From Hydractinia symbiolongicarpus (taxonomy: Eukaryota > Cnidaria > Hydrozoa > Anthoathecata > Hydractiniidae), in assembly GCF_029227915.1 (NCBI RefSeq), contig NC_079886.1:5582001-5642000 (forward strand): 60,000 bases of DNA, given 5' to 3'. Below, one piece after another: positions 1-11,067 of the stretch (within the stretch, counting starts at the first letter, position 1; the number at the start of each line of letters is the position of its first letter). Under the pieces are notes generated by a model, which was not told the origin of the DNA, did no database searches, and saw only the letters and a program-made list of their open reading frames with translations. Both the position numbers and the translations under genes were made by a program.

Positions 1-299
1 AAATCCAATGAAAAAAATTACTTAAGAATTCCTCTTCTTTCCCTTGCACTACTCATGGCATTTCTTTGCATGTCTTTAGTTTCATGCCACGATCCCTGAG
101 CTTCCAGCCCCGTCTCAGTCACAAGTTTTAGCGCTAGCCAAAATGTTGGACAACGTTGAGGAATTCTGGGTAATTTTGAAAAACGTGGTTCTGCCTTATG
201 ATTTCAGATATTTGCTGCTGATATCAGCATATTTTGGCCCTCGGGTGCCACACCTCCGTACATATAGGAGTTAATTATCTTTAATTTTTTTAAAAATTA
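1..299. other. Unassigned AT-rich DNA upstream of MFS unit A
   Basis: I see no open frame, repeat or RNA in this stretch. From about base 300 onward the sequence becomes alignable by eye to the leaders of the later MFS gene copies. Confidence 0.4.
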
Positions 300-676
300 A
301 GTGGTTAACAAATATTTCTCAAGAGTAAGGTGATAAAACAAGTGTTACGTTTAGTGTACCATTGAAGCTAATGGAAGGTCGCTAGCAGAATTAAATGAAT
401 ATATTTTTCAACCTTACCTGAGAAACTATCTGCGGGTGATGTATTGATGTATTTTTAATACTGTATTTGTTTCAACACCAATGCATCCTAAGTTTTAATG
501 TTCCCTATCATTTTAGAAGGAAACGTGAACATATAGCAACGGAATTAAATAGAAGACAATCTTTCAAGTAAAAGTTCTTTAATCAACGAAGTAAAAATGC
601 TATCTTAAACTGAATTGTTACAATGGAAGAAGAAACGAACATTTACATATTTTTTGTTTTTTTATTTTTTTATTTA
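300..676 (+). pseudogene. MFS transporter copy A: leader and first codons only
   Basis: The stretch matches the leader of MFS copy D (49,590-49,891) and copy B (25,371-25,614), including a candidate 3-prime splice site, TATCATTTTAG, ending at 516. The start codon is at 597-599. The next codons encode the shared N-terminus (TELLQWKKKRT), but the fourth codon is TAA instead of a Gln or Glu codon. Similarity stops near 676, inside what would be the first membrane helix, where unrelated AT-rich DNA begins. It is a dead 5-prime stub of the tandem MFS family. Sequence resembling the MFS 3-prime flank reappears at 15,975-16,035 and perhaps 11,095-11,180, so this copy was probably split by insertions and lost its body. 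Confidence 0.8.
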
Positions 677-938
677 ACGAATGTTTATACAGGATGAGCA
701 ATTCAGAAATATTTACAATAAATTTAAAAAAATTATGTAAAATATAAAATAACTTGTCTTTTAAAATTAAATTATAATTAAAATGTATGTATTAAGGGCC
801 TGATACACTTGTACAATATCACTGAAATATACCTTGTATATGTATAATTGCAACACCTGGCATGTGTGTCATAACCTAATAATTTGCTGCATGGCTACAA
901 TATTTAAATAAAATCAAACGAGTTTGATTTTAACAATA

Positions 939-2919
939 TAGTCGGTAACCCGTGGATAAATCCACGGCTTCGCCCGTCCTTTATTAACCGCATTTCGTGT
1001 GTCTCGCTATTGCGGCTACCATTTTGCATGACAGACAGACGCATACGGGTATTATAATATAGACTAGCCGGGAAACCCGGCGTCGAAACGCCGGAGTAAA
1101 CCACAAGTCAAGGTGTGACCATGCGTTGAACGCCCTGAGGAGTGCTTAATAAGAGTCGTAAACTGTGCCACACGGTCAGGTGGGTGCTTTAGTACAGGTA
1201 TGCAGTATGCCGTAAATCAAGTAAAGCGCATACACCATTATAGTGTTGCAACTGTCACATATTCAAAAAGTAACTTTACCACAACAAAAGCTGAAACAAA
1301 AACAGAGTTTACAAACCGTTGTTACTCCGTCATAGCAAAAACAATTAGTCAATATTATTTTATTTTGCGGAATAAGTTTCAGTAAACGTTAAAAGATTAA
1401 TCGTGACATCGGGCTAAGCGTTTAGTACAGTTAAACAGAGTTGAAGAGGCGTGTAGGGTCAATACCCTTTTAAAAAACTTTCTCGCAGACTCTGTGTAAA
1501 TAAAAACACAAGAAACAGTCCATTACCAACACAGGGTTGAGCGGTTAGTCCAGGTAAACAGTGTTGCACACCCGTACAGACGTGATTCCTGAGAAAGTTT
1601 AAAAAGTAATTGTCACAGTGGGCTGACCCCTTAGTACAGGTAAACCACATCGCACATGCTCTAGGCGTAACAGCTTTTCCAAAAAAACAGTCCATTGTTA
1701 ACACTGACCTTAGCACTTAGTACAGGTAAAATGTGTCGCACATGCCTATAAGCTTTATAGCCTTTTCCAAAATACTTCAGTTAAAAATAAAAACACAGGA
1801 AACAGACCGTCGTTTAACAACACGGGATAGGCACATAGCACAGGTACTCTGTGTCTCACTAATAAACTTTTGACTTTTGCTAAATTTTATATTACAGTAA
1901 AGTGGTAGGTAACTACTTATTGCATTTAGTATGAAAAAGATTACTTAAAAATTCTGTTGCAGCCAACTGTATTTGGTTACTTTTACATTTTAGCTAGAGG
2001 TAGCTAACCCCAGTTCACAACCAAGTAAAAATCAGATTGGCAAAGTTAACACAAAAATCAGAAATGTTAGCTAACATCTATGTTGGTAGCCAGAATCTTA
2101 AAATTGGTTTTGTTTAAGATTAATATATGGCTAGAGAACGTAACAGTAAGAGGCAAATAAAACTAATACAAATCTTTAGGTGGATGCATAGGTAGCTTAG
2201 CTAGTAGCTAGTTAGCTAACTATAAAGTATAGGTGAATAAACATGTAAACAAATAAAAAAAATACCCGAAAGTAAAAGAAACTGCAATCTTGTTAGAATA
2301 CAAATAGAAGTATCAGAAAGAAAAATTAAAGCAAACAGTTAAGAAACTCTTCTTTCTCCAGCAATGAGTTGGTTCAATCTGATTGCTAAATTTCGGACCG
2401 ATAACGTAATAAAATAATAAATAATAAAGAGCTTTAGTTTCTGATTGGTCATTTTAGTTATTATATTGTTTTTTATATTGTTTGTTGTTTCAATATTTAT
2501 TTTTGTTGTTTGTTTGTTCTAATAGCTGGCACACATTAGGCATCAAGTCCCCAACAGTCCTCCCTTTTTCGTTCTCGCAGCTATCTCCTTCTCGAATCTT
2601 TTTAGTCTACATCATCTTAACGAAAAAATTTTTAACTCGTTTTTATATAATATATAAATAATTTTATTACTTTTATTTATTACATGACAGACAACTAATT
2701 ACTTTTTATTTGTATAAGTTAAACTGTCAGTAAAAAAAAAAAAAATTTATATAAAACTCCGCTCCTGATTGGACCTTTGTTTCAGCGGCAATTGTCGGTG
2801 TGCCGGTGAGGGCCCGACGGTTTTCTCGTCCCTGCGTATTTTGTATTTCGTGCGTGGTTAACACAAGTCGCTTTTGACGCACGAGCAGACAGACAGAATA
2901 CGGCTATTATTATAGAGAC
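939..2919 (+). repeat. Interspersed repeat family X, copy 1
   Basis: This is a non-coding repeat. It begins with a short hairpin around CCGTGGATAAATCCACGG (950-967) and ends in GACAGACAGAATACGG followed by a TATTATTATAGAGA tail. A second GC-rich hairpin (ACCCGGCGTC and GACGCCGGG-like arms) sits at 1,074-1,095. Copy 2 follows directly at 2,920 and copy 3 at 4,672. The tail resembles that of short non-LTR elements, but I see no A/B box or coding frame, so its class is open. Confidence 0.65.
1383..1900 (+). repeat. Degenerate tandem subrepeats inside family X
   Basis: A motif close to GGGCTAAGCGCTTAGTACAG, then GTAAACCGTGTTGCACA, GGCGTATAGGCGTAACA and CCTTTTCCAAAA recurs at irregular spacing of roughly 85-140 bp (about 1,410, 1,545, 1,620, 1,705 and 1,825). 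The same series is found in copy 2 (3,330-3,720) and in the related block at 37,020-37,370. Confidence 0.65.
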
Positions 2920-4671
2920 TAGTCGATAGCCCGTGGAAAAACCCACGGGTCCGCCCATCCTTTTTATACCACTTAAACGCGTCTCGCGTTTGGCTTACCC
3001 CGGTGTCAAAACGCCGGGGTAGGCCAAAGTCAAGGTGTGACCTGACGTTGAACACTCTGTGGAGCGCTTAATAAGAGCCGTAAACTGTGCCACACGACCA
3101 GGTGGAGCACTTTAGTACAGGTATACAGTATGTCGTAAATTAAGTGAAGCGCATACACCATTATAGTCTTGCGACTGTAACATATTTTTCAAAAAACATT
3201 CCCCGCAACGATAGCTGAAATAAAAACACAGTTTACAAACAACAGTCGGTACCCCATCATAGCAAAAACAATCAGTCAATATTTTTTTATTTTGCGGAAT
3301 AAGTTTTTGTGAAAGTTAAAAAATTTATCGTGACACTGGGCTAAGCGCTTACTACAGTTAAACCGTGTTGCACAGGCGTATAGGAATAATACGCCTTTGG
3401 AAAAAACTTTCACAGAGTCTGTTTAAAAAAACACAACAGGGCTGAGCGGTTAGTCCAAGTAAACATTGTTGCACATCCGTACAGACGTGATTACCAAGAA
3501 AGTTTAAAAATGAATTGTCACATTGGGTTGACCCCTTAGTACAGGGAAACCACGTTGTACATGGCGTATAGGCGTAACAGCCTTTACCAAAAACAACAGT
3601 ATGTTGTTAACCCTGGGCTAACCGCTTAGTATAGTTAAACAGAGTTGAACAGGCGTTTAGGCGTAACACCCCTTTCCAAAAAAATTTCATTGCAACTTCG
3701 GTTTTAATGAAAACACAGGGAACAGCCTGTCATTACCGGTTCAGCTAAAATAATCTGTCAGTCATTTTATTTGCACAAAAAGTTTTCAGGAAAAAATAAT
3801 AAAATATGTAGCTACCTAGCTAACTGCATTTAGCATAACACTTTTTGTTTAAGAATATTGTTGTAGCCAAACTGCATTTTGATACTCTCACTTTTTAGCC
3901 AAAGATAGGAGCTAGCTAAATGGCTACAGTGTCAACACAAAAATAAATAGTGGGTAGGATAAAAAGCTGTTATACCATACAGAATAGTAATAAGTAAGGT
4001 TCTAGCTAGCTAGCCTCCAAAATCTTCGTTCCTAGCCAAAAATCCAAAACTGGCGCGTTTAAGATCGGTACGTGACTAAAAACGTGACAATGTATTTATC
4101 TTAACATTTTAGAACATACAAAAAAACAATGTTACGAAAATAAAAAGCTTATAGTAGACAAAAAAGTGAAACAGACTTACAAACAGCACTGACCCACCAT
4201 TACTTTAAAAACAAAAATGGCCATCATGTTTCGGTCCTCATGTTTCTTCGTTGGCATGCCCAGGCCGCGAAAGTCTTGGATTGGTTTTTTAAACAATCAA
4301 GCGTTTTGATTGGTGTATTATGTGCGAGCGGTCAAAACAAAGTCAGTAAAACTATCAGTAAACTGTCCCATTTGTTTTCTGTAGCTTCTGAGCGATAACG
4401 GCGATTGAGGTCACGGGGGTAATTATTATTAAAAATAGCGTATTAAAATAATGCATTCATATCACTAAATTTACTTTTCTTACTTATGGCAATAAATTAA
4501 AGTAATTCAATTAATTAAATAAATAAATTAATTTTTAGAATTTAATTTAATCAATAATAAGATTTGCGATTAAACCACCCCCTGGTTTCTAAAAATCGCG
4601 GAAAGATCAAAGGAATATCGGTAACCCTTTGAACAGACAGACAGACGGAATACGGCTATTATTATAGAGAT
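2920..4671 (+). repeat. Interspersed repeat family X, copy 2
   Basis: It is a direct neighbour of copy 1 with the same order: a CCCGTGGAAAAACCCACGGG hairpin at 2,930, a GCCGG hairpin near 3,000, degenerate GTAAAC subrepeats at 3,330-3,720, AGCTAGCTA-rich DNA at 3,840-4,030, and a terminal ACAGACAGACGGAATACGG plus TATTATTATAGAGA tail at 4,632-4,671. The 3,270-4,195 part matches 36,960-37,790 inside the TTAA element of MFS unit C. Confidence 0.65.
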
Positions 4672-5090
4672 TAGTTGAAGGCCCGTGGAAAAATCCACGG
4701 GCTCGCACGTCTTTTTTTATACCGCATTAAGCACGTCTCGCAACTTGCGGAACCATTTTGCGTGACACACAGACAGACGTATACGGTATTATAATATAGA
4801 AGTAGGAAGACCCGGCGTGGAAACGCCGGGTTAAGCCACAAGTAACTGTTGTTGAGCGTCCTGAGGAGCGCTTAATAAGAATCGTAAAATGTACCACACG
4901 GGCAGGTAGAGTGCTTTAGTACAGGTATGTAGTATGTCGTAAATCAAGTAAAGCGCATACACCTTGTAGTGTTGCGACTGTCACATGTTTAAAGTAGCCA
5001 AACTGCATTTGGCTACTTTAACTTTTAGTTATAGGTAGCTAAAGGGCTATAGTTAAATAGCTACAACAACAAATATAAATGAAAAACAGT
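4672..5090 (+). repeat. Interspersed repeat family X, copy 3 (truncated)
   Basis: It starts with the same CCCGTGGAAAAATCCACGGG hairpin and GCCGGG hairpin as copies 1 and 2. It jumps at about 4,990 directly to the AGCTA-rich 3-prime portion, so the subrepeat block is missing. It then grades into the duplicated segment at 5,091. Confidence 0.6.
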
Positions 5091-5689
5091 ATACCAAACT
5101 GAATAAAACTTCAAACGAATAGGAATAAGTGAAGCTAATTATAGCTAGCTAGCTAGCCAAGATGGGTAAAAATCTATGTTCCTTGCCAAAATCTTAAAAG
5201 TTGTGATTTAAGATTTGTACGTCGGTAAAAAAACGTAAAAATATATATCTTGCCTTAACATGTGAAAACAAAAAGAAAACAAATACTACAAAATCAAAAC
5301 GCTTAGAGAAGATAAAAAGGTCAAACGGATCAGTATTCATATTACTCCACAGTAATATGAATACTGAACAGACAAACCGAAATAATATGTTCAATAATAT
5401 CAAACAGCAATATGGAGAATCCATCTTGGCAGAAGTCAGATCGCTAGAGAAATCAAGAATAAAATACGCACGATAATCTTCGGTTTTCTCTACGTTGTCT
5501 TCACAACGAAATAACGCCTAAAGATCTTCAACTTACTTGCAGAGTAAAGACTGAAAGAAGTAAGAAAATAACACGTAACACCCTACATCGCCAAATTCTT
5601 GATCGTGACAACACCATCAAATCAAGACTTTCCATCGACCAATATAAAAAGGTTAAGAATATTCACGATAGCGTGTATGAAAGAGAAAT
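5091..5689 (+). repeat. Tandem duplication, first copy (family X end plus PLE 5-prime piece)
   Basis: The 599-bp segment starting ATACCAAACTGAATAAAACT recurs at 5,690. It combines the AGCTAGCTA-rich end of family X with the 5-prime coding piece of the Penelope-like element (SRLSIDQYKKVKNIHDSVYE in translation near 5,620-5,680). Confidence 0.7.
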
Positions 5690-6240
5690 ATACCAAACTG
5701 AATAAAACTTCAAAAAAATATGAATAAGTAAAGCTAATTATAGCTAGCTAGCCAAGATGGGTGAAATCTACGTTCCTTGCCAAAATCTCACAATTTGTGA
5801 TTTAAGATTTGTACGTCGGTAAAAAAACGTAAAAATATATATCTTGCCTTAACATGTGAAAACAAAAAGAAAACAAATACTACAAAATCAAAAAGCTTAG
5901 AGAAGATAAAAAGGTCAAAGAGATCAGTATTCATATTGCTCCACAGTAATTGCTCCACGATACTCCAACCATCTTCGGTTTTCTCTACGTTGTCTTCACA
6001 ACGAAATAACACCTAAAGATCTTCGACTTACCTGCAGAGTAAAGACTGAAAGAAGTAAGAAAATCTTACAGCGCGCAAGCCGCCAGTTGTTGCAAGAAAG
6101 AATCCACCTAAATCACGTAACACGTAACACCCTACATCGCCAAATTCTTGATCTTGACAACACCATCAAATCAAGACTTTCCATCGACCAATATAAAAAG
6201 GTTAAGAATATTCACGATAGCGTGTATGAAAAAGAAATGA
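5690..6240 (+). repeat. Tandem duplication, second copy
   Basis: This is the second copy of the 5,091-5,689 segment, with small indels near 5,940 and 6,060-6,120. It continues without a break into the longer reverse-transcriptase frame of the Penelope-like element, so this copy is the one contiguous with the element body. Confidence 0.7.
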
Positions 6241-7044
6241 GATTGGTTAAAGACAGACACCTTAAAAAGTGCAACAAAAGCAACGACAGATTTAATGATG
6301 ATACACAAACGGGTATAGACAAGAGCAAATTGATTGTCAATCTCTCCAACAGATAACTCACGACAAAAGAAACAAACCTTCTATCAAAAGAAATGAATTT
6401 CTGTATGACACCAGCTTCAATTCCAAAGAAAAAAATAGTTGCGAAAGTGGAAGAGGCAATTAAAGATCTACCAAAAGAAGAGACAGACAAAGTAAGAGCT
6501 AAAGTAAGCTTCACGCTACAGAATAACAAAACACCGAATGAAAATTTGCAAAAATCTGAAAGACTGTCATTGAAGAACCTAAAGAAGGACAAAGATATCA
6601 TAATCCTACCGGCAGACAACAACGGTTGTCATGAATAGACCTGACTACATCGATAAGTGTAACGAACACATCAACAACGGGCCTTACAAACATCTCAAGA
6701 AAGATCCTACAGAAGTTATCAAACGGACCATCACCGCGATTTTACGGACTACCAAAAATTCATAAACAGGGAAATCCAATTCGACCAATAGTATCCTGCA
6801 TTGGAACACCGTTATACAACCTATCAAAATTTGTCGCTTCTATTCTCTAAGAACTTCTACACTCAAACAAACGGAGTTGCCATGGGAAGCCCTGCATCAT
6901 CAGTAGTCGCAGAAATATACATGCAAGCACACGAGACAACAGCATTAGTCACATCAGACAGACGTCCGAAGGTTTGGAAAAGATTTGTTGACGACGTATT
7001 CGCCATAATCAAAAGATCTCATCTAGAAGAGTTCCATGATAGAT
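6060..7044 (+). pseudogene. Penelope-like element, reverse transcriptase part (decayed)
   Basis: Penelope-like elements (PLEs) encode a reverse transcriptase fused to a GIY-YIG endonuclease. The frame carries the N-terminal region (VVNLSNR-type motif as IVNLSNR, then NFCMTPASIPKKK, LPADNNG), followed in other frames by YGLPKIHK and IRPIVSCIGTPLYN, and then TQTNGVAMGSPASS and FVDDVFAIIK, the catalytic DD motif. Damage includes a TAA after LSNR at 6,354, a frameshift near 6,632, another near 6,745, and a deletion near 6,845 that joins the region after SKFVAS directly to KNFYTQTNG, removing the motif carrying the first catalytic Asp. The frame stops where a LINE has inserted at about 7,045 and resumes at 9,961. 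It is dead. Confidence 0.85.
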
Positions 7045-7252
7045 TGCTTTATTTATAGTCGATAATGTACAAAAGATTTAAAATATACTAATAAAATATA
7101 CTAATAAAAAAAACTAATAATATATAATAATAAAATACCATTTCTCTAGTAGAATCAATCCGGAAGCTTTTTGGCTGAAAAACATGAAAGACTCTACTGG
7201 AGAAGAGGTTAGTCTATTAAGACTAATTAAAATCGACTGTTTAAACGAAAAA

Positions 7253-7885
7253 TTAAATAATCCCTAAATTAATTATGTATTCTGCACAGATCCGACATTT
7301 GCATTGGAAAGAAGAAAATTCGCCCATAGCTCTACAGAATTTAACCAAAGATTCTGTAGATTTGATTTCATCAGGAAGAGAATTCCATAATTGGGAGGCT
7401 ATATATCCAAATGTTTGCAGCCCATATTTTGAAGATTTTATTCTAGGTCTAACTAAAGCACTTGATGACCTTAAATTATATCCAGTATCATTTCTAAACT
7501 GAAACACACCTTCCATGTAGGAAGGATTCAATTTCCATTTCGTCTTGTAGACCTCTTTTAGTAATTGTCTACAATGTTGCATATGAATTCTTTTCGTAGA
7601 AGAAATGGATTCCACTTTAGACTGAGACCTTGCCCTTTTTAAAACTCTATCCACCTTTGAAATAGATTTCCTGCTATTAAATCCCCAGACTAAAGGACAA
7701 TAAATGAACTCAGATGCTATGAATGTTGCATATAATAAACTTCTCTGTTTATTATCAAAAATCCAGGAAATTCTCTTCAGGGCATTAGATTTACAGCTAG
7801 CTCTTTTGCACAGTGTGTTTATATGATCTGCAAAAGTAAGTTGACTGTCAAATTTAATACCAAGAAGCTTTACACATTTGGATGC
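7253..7885 (-). pseudogene. LINE ORF2, distal reverse-transcriptase thumb and C-terminus
   Basis: The frame reads KLLGIKFDSQLTFADHI, then FIYCPLVWGF, then YNLRSSSALVRPR and LWNSLPDEIKS, and ends at a stop at 7,253. These are standard landmarks at the end of CR1/L2/Rex-type ORF2 proteins. The frame is shifted relative to the endonuclease part, and everything between, including the catalytic YxDD region, is deleted. The join lies close to 7,885. Confidence 0.8.
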
Positions 7886-8549
7886 AGATAAAATTGAGTT
7901 TGTGCCAATCGGACAGTCCTGTCTCTATTGCACAGCTATTTGTGAACCTTTTCTTGTCAGAAACCCATATATGATCAATACAGGATGGGTTCGCAGGGTT
8001 CTTGTAACAAGTTGGTGAATCAATTAAGTTTGAAAGATTATAGTGAGTTTTTAAGATTGATAATTCGGATTCGTGGCTGTTGAAGTCGCCCATTATTATA
8101 CAATTTTCGTAATGAAACGAATCTAGGACTTTACCAAGGTTTTCAAGAAAATAATCGCGGCGTTGATTGGGTGGTTTGTAAATGCCCAGTACAGCCCATT
8201 TTTGTGCACGAAGGATAACTTCGATCCCAACTATTTCGATATCTTCAGGTAAAGAAGGGAGTTTTATAGCATTACTAATTATTTCGCAATTAACATACAA
8301 AACCAATCCCCCGCCATTTTTGTTTCGGTCTCTTCGATAGGGACGTTTGAAACCATTTAAGGCAATTGAAGCATCGGTAAACGATTGATCAAGTTTCGAT
8401 TCAGATATCAGCAGAATGTCCAAATGATCCTTGACAACCTCCTGTAAGGATAGTACTTTGCTTCTGAGTGAATTTATATTTAGATGTCCGATCAATAATT
8501 TTGTGGGGTGCAATTTTTTAATGTTTAATAGCGCGCAATCGTCAGCCAC
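7886..8549 (-). pseudogene. LINE ORF2, endonuclease domain
   Basis: This is an endonuclease/exonuclease/phosphatase-fold domain that would nick target DNA. The motifs appear in order: GHLNINSLRSK (metal-site Asn), LLISESKLD (catalytic Glu), RNKNGGGLVLYV, IYKPPNQ, IMGDFNSH (Asp and Asn) and a final GLSDWHKLN, where the usual SDHH-type motif is altered. No in-frame ATG is visible near the beginning, so the start is uncertain. The domain runs into the deletion join at about 7,885 and then into out-of-frame residues. Confidence 0.82.
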
Positions 8550-8594
8550 TATAATTTGTTGTTCTGACGAAACGTTGGATCCATGCTCGACTTG

Positions 8595-9926
8595 TCAGTA
8601 TTTTTCTAAATGTCCGGTGAGGTTTTTAATTAGATTTTTTGTCCCTTGTTTGTTTAAATGAAGCTTACTGGCATTGAGATGATTACACGTGATGTTGTTA
8701 TGCTGTATAAAGCCAATGTTTCGTTGAATACATAATTCACGTAAAAAACTGTTTACATAACCCGCCTTCATTTTCAATTTATCATCCCTCGTTATTATTT
8801 CAGAAACTGAAACAATCATGTTTTTTCCCGTAATAACTTCAGTTGTCATATTTACAATTTTTGAAGCAATATTTTTAGGAGTTTCGTTAGACGGTAAATC
8901 GTTCGTTCCAATATGAATAATTAAATGATCAGGATTAACTTCGTCCAGCGTTGGTTTCAAACAATTTACCATGTGCGCCGTTTTTGCACCAGAAAATGAC
9001 TTGACAATTATTTTTTGCTTTGATGTCAATTTGTTGTTAATTTTCCAGTGTGAGACATGCTTTAACATGCTATCTCCCACAATACAAGTTACGCTGTTTG
9101 ATTCGGCAGGAATGGTTTCATCGCCTGTAGTTCTGCAAGCTTCATGATTCGTAATGGTCGGAAGGTTGTTATAGCCAGCAAGTTTTTCTAATCTATCTTT
9201 TAACGACTTTTGGTTTTTTTTCCATATAATAAATTTTCTTTTCTGTGCATTTCTAATTTCAAATAGCTGTTTAGATAATGCTTGTTTTCTCTCACTGTTC
9301 TTAGCTGAAGAAAATGATGATTGGTGTATAGAAATGTTGTTTATTTCTGTATCAAGAGAATTTTCGATAGAGTCATTAAGAGGATCATCAGACGTGTTTG
9401 TAGCAATACAAATTGGTGATAAGTTTGATAAAGAAGACGATGATCGATCTTTTGAGTCTATGATAAATTGATCATCTGGGACTGACGCAATTTTTGAATA
9501 GTCTGTGAACTTGCGTGAGTTTGTATCTGTAGAGGAAATTAACCCCGTCACGGAACAATGATTTTTCAGTTTAAAATGTTCGAAACATTTCATGTAAATT
9601 TCCATACAGTTCGTCATTTCCCGTAACTGAGATTTTAAAACAATATTTTCCTCTTTGAGGTCATGAATACATGTTTCCAATTACTTCAATTTTTCGCAGT
9701 GTTGAGATTCTCTAAGTTTTTGTATGTCTTTAGTGATACTCAACTGAAACTTTTCGAACATACTTCTTAAATCAAAATTCTCACCATTTACATCAACTTC
9801 GATGGTTTCATCTTCAGGTAGTACAATGCCATCTCTGTCAATATTTGAATTCAAATTTTCGGTATTAGAGCATTCATGATCCAAGCTACTCACAGAGCGA
9901 GTAATAATACGTCTTGCCACCGCCAT
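8595..9926 (-). pseudogene. LINE ORF1: coiled coil plus SGNH-type esterase, one internal stop
   Basis: The frame opens with an ATG at 9,926 (MAVARRIITRS). It has a heptad-rich stretch (FEKFQLSITKDIQKL) and continues beyond an in-frame TAA at 9,683-9,681 into LKEENIVLKSQLREM, so one nonsense change splits a frame of 443 codons. The second half has the esterase blocks CIVGDSMLKHV (nucleophile Ser in GDS), IHIGTNDLP (block III) and LHLNKQGTKNL (catalytic His block). In this LINE group the ORF1 product binds RNA and has esterase activity. The next ORF begins about 45 bp downstream. Confidence 0.85.
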
Positions 9927-9960
9927 TTTTTTTGTAGCTGTAACTCAAACGGTTTGGTAC

Positions 9961-10837
9961 CGCCACGAATGAACGCATCAACGGCCTAGATCGACAAATC
10001 AATTTTACTTTTGAGCTTGAACACGATGGAAGTATCGCTTTCCTAGACACTTTGGTCAAAGGCAAGAATGGTTCCAATTCAGTTTCAGTGTATCGTAAAC
10101 CAACACACACTGACCAGTACCTTAAGTTCGAATCAAGTCATCAAAAATCTTGCAAAGAAAGTGCCATATCTTCATTACTGAATCGTGCCAACAGCGTATT
10201 CAGTGACAAACAGGAGGTGAAAGAAGAAATTCGACGTGTGAGAAATGCATTAATCACAAATGGATACAGTCATAAAGTCATCACGCAAGTAGAAAATAAA
10301 ATGAAGAGAAGATGCAACGGAGACAACAAGGAAACATCAGAGGAATTTATCGCATCAAGATTCCTACCCTTCGTACCAGGTACCAGCGAGATCCTTCATC
10401 GAGTTTTAAGGCAACACAAGATCAAATGCATTCTTAACTCTAAAGACACCCTAAGAAGCACTTTGTCTAAACCAAAAGACAAAATAAACCTGGAAGAACA
10501 AAGCAATGTTGTTTACGAAATCCCGTGTAAAGGTTGTGATGCAGTGTATAATGGCGAAACAAAAAGAAAGTTTAAGCAACGAGTACAAGAACAGATGTGC
10601 GCAGTGAGAAATGGAGATATGAAGAAAAACGAAATTGCGGACCACAGCTCGAGCAGAAGTCATCAATTTAATTGAGATGAGAAAAAAATCATTGACAGAG
10701 AATCCAGAACAACGACCAGGAAGATTAAAGAAACCATCAACAGTGTAGCACGTAACAAGCACATAAACAGCATCTCTTATCAACTTCCTAAGATTTGGTT
10801 ACCAGCCCTACAGAAGAAGTACTTATCTTACATCTAG
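9961..10837 (+). pseudogene. Penelope-like element, C-terminal part with GIY-YIG-type nuclease
   Basis: This continues the reverse-transcriptase part interrupted by the LINE. Motifs are NGLDRQINFTFELE, FLDTLVKG, VYRKPTHTDQYL, then FLPFVPGTSE and VVYEIPCKGCDAVYNGETKR, the GIY-YIG-type domain with the second motif as YNG instead of YIG. An in-frame TGA at about 10,673-10,675 replaces a Trp in QFNWDE-type sequence. The same frame then runs on through KIKETINSVARN to a natural stop at 10,835-10,837. It is antisense to the LINE inserted upstream. Confidence 0.85.
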
Positions 10838-11067
10838 GCCAGAAAATGTTAATTACCGTAACTAACTGTAATTATCAGCTCGTTTCTGATTGGTTAATTT
10901 TTATGAATTTCGATCCTCTGCAATTATATAAATACATGCTCAACATCATTTTACTTTGCCCGATGATGGGAGAAGGATTTCCCGAAACGTCGCCTACTAA
11001 ACTATCATCTTCAAGAAATGATAAACTTTCCACAGTAACTGGTACCTGTTATCTATATTATTTTTGA
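10838..11067 (+). repeat. Penelope-like element 3-prime tail
   Basis: A short untranslated tail follows the PLE stop codon. It contains GCCCGATGATGGGAGAAGG followed by CCCGAAACGTCGCC, a hallmark of PLE 3-prime regions in animal genomes. The tail seems to end near 11,067. Confidence 0.6.

Larger units (their letters stand above)
7045..9960 (-). mobile_element. CR1/L2-type non-LTR retrotransposon, inserted in the PLE and internally deleted
   Basis: Read on the minus strand, this LINE has a 5-prime end near 9,960, an ORF1 with coiled coil and SGNH esterase domain (9,926-8,595), an apurinic-type endonuclease (8,549 to about 7,886), the distal end of ORF2 (about 7,885-7,253) and an AT-rich 3-prime end finishing GACTATAAATAAAG near 7,045. 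It separates the two halves of a Penelope-like element and lies antisense to it. The fingers and palm of the reverse transcriptase are absent. ORF1 with an esterase domain is typical of the CR1/L2 group. The exact termini and any target duplication are not resolved. Confidence 0.85.

Noticed and set aside
904-1104. Open frame of 66 codons on the minus strand (and a similar one at 2,858-3,055)
   Set aside because: Both fall on the hairpin head of repeat family X; their similarity reflects the repeat and not a protein.
1383-1900. CRISPR-like regular repeats
   Set aside because: The units are degenerate and irregularly spaced, spacers are not unique, and the context is an animal genome with transposons.
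10795-11067. Open frame of 90 codons after the Penelope-like element
   Set aside because: It overlaps the end of the element frame and covers its 3-prime untranslated tail; no domain is seen.
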